Shown here: one piece after another, positions 60,224-64,000 of the stretch
Numbering within the stretch: the stretch's first letter is position 1
How the letters are laid out: each line of letters starts with the position of its first letter
Source of the DNA: a bacterium M00.F.Ca.ET.205.01.1.1
Lineage (GTDB): Bacteria > Pseudomonadota > Alphaproteobacteria > Rhizobiales > Rhizobiaceae
NCBI GenBank assembly: GCA_004791255.1
Contig: SRUQ01000001.1
Coordinates: 434,001 to 498,000 of the forward strand
Length of the DNA stretch: 64,000 nt
Reading direction: 5' to 3'
Program-made: the position numbers and the translations under genes
The notes under the pieces: model-generated
Seen by the model: the letters and a program-made list of their open reading frames with translations, nothing else
Databases searched by the model: none
Told to the model about the DNA's origin: nothing

Positions 60224-63034
60224 TCACCCCTCGAGATATTCCGACAATGTCATGCGCACATGGCCCGCCGGCGGCGCTTCGCCGACCGCCAGGCGCGGCG
60301 CGTGCGTGCTGGTCGCCGCCGCCGCCGATGCATCTGCCAGCCTGGTCGCCCGTCTCCAGTCGAGCTCGAAGACGCCGAGGAAATAGCCCGCAATATCAGC
60401 GTCGTCGAAAAGCAGGCTGGCATCGCGGTTGAGGCTGACGCCCAGGGAGCTCCAGTTCTGGCTGCCGATCAGCACACGCTTGCCATCCACCACGATGCCC
60501 TTGGTATGGGTGTTGTTGATGCCGCGGATGCGGTTGTTGACGTCGGGAAATCCGCGCCGCTTGAGTTCCTGGCCGGTCACCAGAAGCTCGGAGCGGCTGC
60601 CTCTCAGGATGATGCGCACATCCTCGATGTCCTTGGCTTTCCTTGCCAGGGCATCGACCAGCACCGACAGATTGCCGCCGGTATCGGCATCGATGTTGAT
60701 GTACTGGTTCTGGAACACCAGCTGTTCCTGCGCCGACTCGATCAGTTCCAGGACCGCGTCGGTGAAGACCTTGCCGCGCAGGTCGGGGGTCAGCAGCGGT
60801 TTCACCCGCACCTTGCGGGGTCCGATCTTGAGCGGTTGCAGCAATTGCGTTGCCGCGGCCTCCAGCATCACGGTTTGCAGCGCCGCCCGTGGCACGTCGA
60901 CATAGATCTCGTCGGCCACCGCCTCCAGGGCGCCGCCGAGCTGTTTGGATTGCGCGAAATCGGCCTGGATGTGGCTGCTGAACCGTTTGGCGAGCTCGGC
61001 ATTGTCGAGGATGACATGCCATTCGCGGTTGCCCATTCCAGACACCTTGCTGGGCTTGGCAAGGTCGGCCTCTTCCACCTTGGGCTGGCTGTTGTGGGTC
61101 CAGTTGCCGCTCGACAGCCAGACCAGATGATCGTCGCGCACCGTCACCTTGATGTGGTAGTCGCTGGCGACAAGCCCGGTCGAGCCCTTCGGCACATAGA
61201 TATGGTCGAACTTGGCTCCGAAAGCCGTCTGCCATGCGGCGAAGGTCGTCTTGCGGTTGAATTCGTCGGCGGCTTCCTTCTTGTCGTCGCGCGTGTGGGC
61301 ATCAAGCACGATCGAAAGCGAAGTACCCGACTTCAGCGCCGCTTCCATCGCACCGGCGATGTGCTTGACGTGGAACTGGTACATGGACGAGATGAACTTG
61401 TTGGCGCCCTTGAGGAACGCCTGGAGATTTATCCAGCCCTGTTCCGGCCCGACATGGCATGTCACCGTCATCGGCTGCTCGACGACATCGAAGCTGAAGT
61501 CAGGCCCTTTGCGGTCGTCGTCATTGTAGCGTGTCGACGATACGGCTTCCGTGGCCAGCGCCCCCATCGACCCCGCGAGTTCGGCGATCGTCGCCGCCCG
61601 CACCACGACCGGATAGCCGCCCAGCCTTGCCGGACTTTGCGCCTTGACATCAGACACCACGGCCGGGTCGGCGGCGACCACGACACATTCCTGGTCGGTG
61701 ATCTGGCCGCCGCTGACCACATAGCCCGGCAGCACCTTGACGACGCCGTCCAGGCGCGTGTCGCGCCGCAACTGCCGCGCCGCGCTGACGACATCCGTCG
61801 GCCCAACTGCGACTGCGACCGCGGCTGCAGGTTGAGGCGCCGGCTGTGCCAGCTGCGGCTCGCCCAGCGACACGGTCACCGTCAACGGGAACGTCACCGA
61901 GACCGAATTGCCCTGATTTGTCGCCTGCTGGACGTTGACCTGCTGTACCGAAGCTTGCTGGCCGCCATCCTGCCCCCCGGCGCAACCCGTCGCGGACGCC
62001 GCGTCATTGGCGGGTTTTTGCGTCGCCTCTCCAACTCTCCCACCTTGCCAGGGCCGCTCGCGAATGTACTGGCCCAGCATCGAAGCCGGAACCGCGTAAT
62101 TCTCGACCATGTAGAGCCCGGCGAAATGCAGCCCCACCGCCTTGCCCGTTTCCAGGGAAAGGACGACCGAGCCCGAACTGCCGCCAAGCGTCGTGCAGTC
62201 ATGTGTGTTCCAGCCCCGGCTGGGGTCGTCCATCTTGCCGGGCGCGATCCGCTTGACATCGTAACGGCTGCCATAGATGCGATCCATCCACGCCTGGTCG
62301 GGGATGATGTCCGCCGATGCCCGCGCCGGGTAGCCGATGACGGCGACATCGGCGCCGGGTGCGGCGTCCTGTTCGGCGATCTCGACGTGGCCTTGCCGGG
62401 CTCCGTCATTGCCGCGCTTCACCTTGAGGAAGGCGATATCGGCCTTGCTGGTGTTGGTCTCGATCCAGATCACCCGCTCGACGGTGACCGATGCCGTGGC
62501 CTTGCGATCCGCTTCGTGCAGATAGTCGATGCTGACCCCCAGCTTGCCGCCCAGTTGGCCCGGAATGAAGCGGTACTCGCCGCCGTCCCAGCGGGCGATC
62601 AGTTCGGCGACGTGACGGTTGGTGACCACCACGTCGTCGGCGACCAGCCATGCGGTTCCAAGGAACGTCGCCGAGCCGGGGAAGTTGACCACGTCGACGC
62701 GGCCGACCAGCGGAATGACCGGATTGACCTTGGCCGCCGCTGCCTTGAGCCGGTCCACCACGACCTGGCCGCCGGCGTCGATTTCGACGCCTTTCTCGGA
62801 GATAAGATCGTTGGCGATCAGCAGGGCCGGCCGGCCCTCCTTGATGATCGATTCGGCCACGATCTGGTTGAAGTCGAAGCCGTCGCCGGGCGCCCCGCCC
62901 TCCAGCGTCGTCGCCTCGGCGGCAAGCGGCGCCGCCGCGAGCTGCTCGTCCATTCGCCGCGATACAGCTTTGAACACCGCCGGGTCGCGCTTTTCCAGCC
63001 TCGCCAGCCATTGCTTGAAAGTTGCCGAGTCCAC
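60224..63034 (-). CDS. Trypsin-like protease fused to phospholipase D
   Basis: 936 residues. The N-terminal ~90 residues form a helical lead (TFKQWLARLEKRDPAVFKAV). Residues ~100-330 are a trypsin-fold protease: His141 in VVTNRHVAE, Asp199 in KADIAFLKV and Ser287 in LGGSSGSVV. A low-complexity Gln/Pro/Ala linker (~345-420) follows, then a two-HKD phospholipase D: first H627xK629...D634 (SDYHIKVTVRDD), second H843xK845...D850 (NTHTKGIVVDG). Both motifs are intact, so it could be a lipase or nuclease. First gene of the leftward arm. Confidence 0.88.
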   Translation of the reverse strand: MDSATFKQWLARLEKRDPAVFKAVSRRMDEQLAAAPLAAEATTLEGGAPGDGFDFNQIVAESIIKEGRPALLIANDLISEKGVEIDAGGQVVVDRLKAAAAKVNPVIPLVGRVDVVNFPGSATFLGTAWLVADDVVVTNRHVAELIARWDGGEYRFIPGQLGGKLGVSIDYLHEADRKATASVTVERVIWIETNTSKADIAFLKVKRGNDGARQGHVEIAEQDAAPGADVAVIGYPARASADIIPDQAWMDRIYGSRYDVKRIAPGKMDDPSRGWNTHDCTTLGGSSGSVVLSLETGKAVGLHFAGLYMVENYAVPASMLGQYIRERPWQGGRVGEATQKPANDAASATGCAGGQDGGQQASVQQVNVQQATNQGNSVSVTFPLTVTVSLGEPQLAQPAPQPAAAVAVAVGPTDVVSAARQLRRDTRLDGVVKVLPGYVVSGGQITDQECVVVAADPAVVSDVKAQSPARLGGYPVVVRAATIAELAGSMGALATEAVSSTRYNDDDRKGPDFSFDVVEQPMTVTCHVGPEQGWINLQAFLKGANKFISSMYQFHVKHIAGAMEAALKSGTSLSIVLDAHTRDDKKEAADEFNRKTTFAAWQTAFGAKFDHIYVPKGSTGLVASDYHIKVTVRDDHLVWLSSGNWTHNSQPKVEEADLAKPSKVSGMGNREWHVILDNAELAKRFSSHIQADFAQSKQLGGALEAVADEIYVDVPRAALQTVMLEAAATQLLQPLKIGPRKVRVKPLLTPDLRGKVFTDAVLELIESAQEQLVFQNQYINIDADTGGNLSVLVDALARKAKDIEDVRIILRGSRSELLVTGQELKRRGFPDVNNRIRGINNTHTKGIVVDGKRVLIGSQNWSSLGVSLNRDASLLFDDADIAGYFLGVFELDWRRATRLADASAAAATSTHAPRLAVGEAPPAGHVRMTLSEYLEG

Positions 63035-63048
63035 CGCTCCCCCCCTGG

Positions 63049-63162
63049 AGCACGATGCCGAAAAGCGTGAAACGGTTTTCGGACGACATCATGCTCTATC
63101 TCCTTGATTTAGACACGGATTCAGACTTCCGGTCGATTCGACCTGAAATCATCCGGCTCTAG
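63049..63162 (-). repeat. Right copy of the bracketing repeat (family C)
   Basis: Reverse-oriented partner of 44857-44967, lying 15 bp before the trypsin-PLD start, so it would be part of that gene's 5' leader. Its own ends (CTAGAGCCGGATGATTTCAG and AGTCTGAATCCG) can partly pair with each other as well. Confidence 0.85.
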
Positions 63163-63194
63163 CCAAGCAGTTACAAAAGCATCTGATACGGTAT

Positions 63195-63223
63195 AGTATT
63201 CACAATTCTTCTATTGGCGTCAA
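63195..63223 (-). promoter_or_regulatory. Probable sigma-70-type promoter of the leftward arm
   Basis: On the minus strand, TTGACG (63223-63218) and AATACT (63200-63195) are separated by exactly 17 bp, in an AT-rich stretch. The -35 matches 5 of 6 and the -10 matches 4 of 6 consensus bases. Transcription would run through the right family C repeat into the trypsin-PLD, M15, subtilase 2 and inhibitor genes. The rest of the gap from 63224 to 63613 shows nothing I recognise. Confidence 0.5.
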
Positions 63224-63613
63224 ATACGATCTTTAGAATTCAAAGATCATCGCTGCGGAGAATTACGAGGTCGCCTACCCGGGCGGTCTATTTCAAATCA
63301 AGCCGGCTAGCGACTCGCTCCGGCAAGTAACTGATGCAACCGACCCGAGGCAGCATGGCCGGGTTATTAGAGATACGCTGGCGGAAGGCATCCGGCACAC
63401 CGAAAAGGCAAGCAATGGCGTGCAGCGATCTGGATAGACTGTGTCGGACATGATTTTGCGGTGGCGGAATGTTGCCGGCATGACAGTGGGCAAGACATGT
63501 TGCCCGCGAGACAAGTTGCCAGCGAGGCGGGCAGCGGCTTCAACCAGCAGCCCGAAAACGAAAAAGCCGCGGCGAACCGCGGCTTTTCGATGCTTGATTT
63601 CCCTGGAGGAAAC

Positions 63614-63688
63614 TGGAGCGGGTGAAGCGATTCGAACGCTCGACCCCAACCTTGGCAAGGTTGTGCTCTACCCCTGAGCTACACCCGC
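63614..63688 (-). tRNA. tRNA-Gly (GCC anticodon)
   Basis: On the minus strand the sequence starts GCGGGTGTAGCTCAGGGGTA (acceptor and D arm), has anticodon loop TTGCCAA in a five-base stem (anticodon GCC), a T arm with GTTCGAATC, an acceptor 3' strand CACCCGC and an encoded CCA (63616-63614). All stems pair. The 3' end faces the protease/lipase locus. Confidence 0.97.
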
Positions 63689-64000
63689 TCACACGGCGTC
63701 TTGGCCGCAAGCCGGGCCTATATGGCTGAAGAGCGCGGCGATTGCAACAGGGAAATCGCAGGCTTTTTCGAAGGCGGCAAACTGTATCCGCAAGCCCGCG
63801 CGACAAAGGGGTTTGCGACGCGACGCGAATTTCGCGGCGGCGCGCGGCGCAGGCTGCGCGGCCTGGGAAGTTCTTGCCGGCAGGCGCGAAACGCGGCCGG
63901 ATTGGCGCCTTTGCATCGGCCTTCGAAAATCGATTCCGATTTTCCGGCCGATGCGATAAACGGCATGGCTGGAAACCAGCCGAAGCGAAGAAGCCCCATG
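63689..64000. repeat. Gap with a long palindrome (family D) upstream of tRNA-Gly
   Basis: No supported gene. At 63913-63954 there is a nested palindrome: outer arms GCATCGGCC (63913-63921) and GGCCGATGC (63946-63954), inner arms GAAAATCG (63925-63932) and CGATTTTC (63937-63944), loop ATTC. An open frame across it (63718-63999, minus) is judged not to be a gene. The tRNA promoter should lie just to the right of 63688. Confidence 0.6.

Noticed and set aside
45262..63034. Type VI secretion effector cluster
   Set aside because: Patatin, PLD and M15 domains are common T6SS effectors, but no Hcp, VgrG, PAAR, Tss or adaptor gene is present; the MoxR, WD40 and subtilase genes fit better with an intracellular regulated system.
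63595..63640. Duplicate of the tRNA-Gly 3' end as an att site at the left side of the locus
   Set aside because: I looked for the tRNA end (AGCGATTCGAACG) near 44.9-45.2 kb and elsewhere in the window and found no second copy.
63718..63999. 93-codon minus-strand frame at the right edge
   Set aside because: It reads through a long palindrome, is Arg/Pro-rich without a domain pattern, and lacks a clear ribosome site in the window. I treat it as non-coding repeat DNA.

Overview
The window looks like an alphaproteobacterial chromosome of the Rhizobiales, most probably Mesorhizobium or a close relative. This rests on gene order (maf, PEP-synthase regulator, origin, hemE, hemJ, rho, mnmE, mnmG, rsmG, parA, parB), an IalB-family protein, GANTC sites in the origin, high GC, and several families of short dispersed palindromic repeats. 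The species assignment is inference; no rRNA gene is present.

Region 1 (1-13.1 kb) is the chromosome origin neighbourhood. Maf (partial) and a PPDK/PEP-synthase regulatory protein run leftward. A 402-bp gene-free segment with DnaA boxes, an AT-rich stretch and four GANTC sites (probable oriC) separates them from hemE-hemJ, rho, mnmE, mnmG-rsmG and parA-parB running rightward. A DUF255 thioredoxin-fold gene runs against rho. Five parS-like 16-mers lie in hemE, between mnmE and mnmG, and in rsmG.

Region 2 (13.1-28.2 kb) is mixed metabolism. It starts with a repeat and a broken IS481-type transposase end, then a DEAD-box helicase, a cold-shock/DUF805 membrane protein, leuB, VOC and RidA proteins, a saccharopine-dehydrogenase-family enzyme divergent from an Lrp/AsnC regulator, a methyltransferase-like membrane protein, a second RidA, an amidohydrolase, a CatB-type acetyltransferase, a flavin monooxygenase, an M24 peptidase homologue and an IalB-like periplasmic protein.

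Region 3 (28.4-44.9 kb) is surface-related. A single gene of about 11.5 kb encodes a probable inverse autotransporter (N-terminal barrel, about 3,500 residues of beta-helix passenger with large internal repeats). A tight five-gene operon follows: three tandem tail-collar proteins, a beta-propeller protein and a GNAT acetyltransferase, met tail-to-tail by a DUF6916-like gene. A SapC-family gene follows.

Region 4 (44.9-63.2 kb) is the most unusual part. It is bracketed by an inverted pair of ~112-bp repeats. The rightward arm carries a patatin-like lipase, a trypsin-like protease, a MoxR-type AAA+ ATPase, a membrane protein with a serine-less acyl-carrier-like domain and a possible vWA-like domain, a membrane-anchored WD40 protein and a subtilase. 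The leftward arm carries a trypsin-phospholipase D fusion, an M15 peptidase, a second subtilase and a small protein resembling a free-standing subtilase propeptide/inhibitor. The arms converge at 56.7-56.9 kb. The combination (AAA+ regulator, propeller scaffold, several proteases and lipases) resembles MoxR-centred conflict or defence loci, but I do not recognise it as a named system. A tRNA-Gly(GCC), whose 3' end points at this locus, lies 450 bp beyond it.
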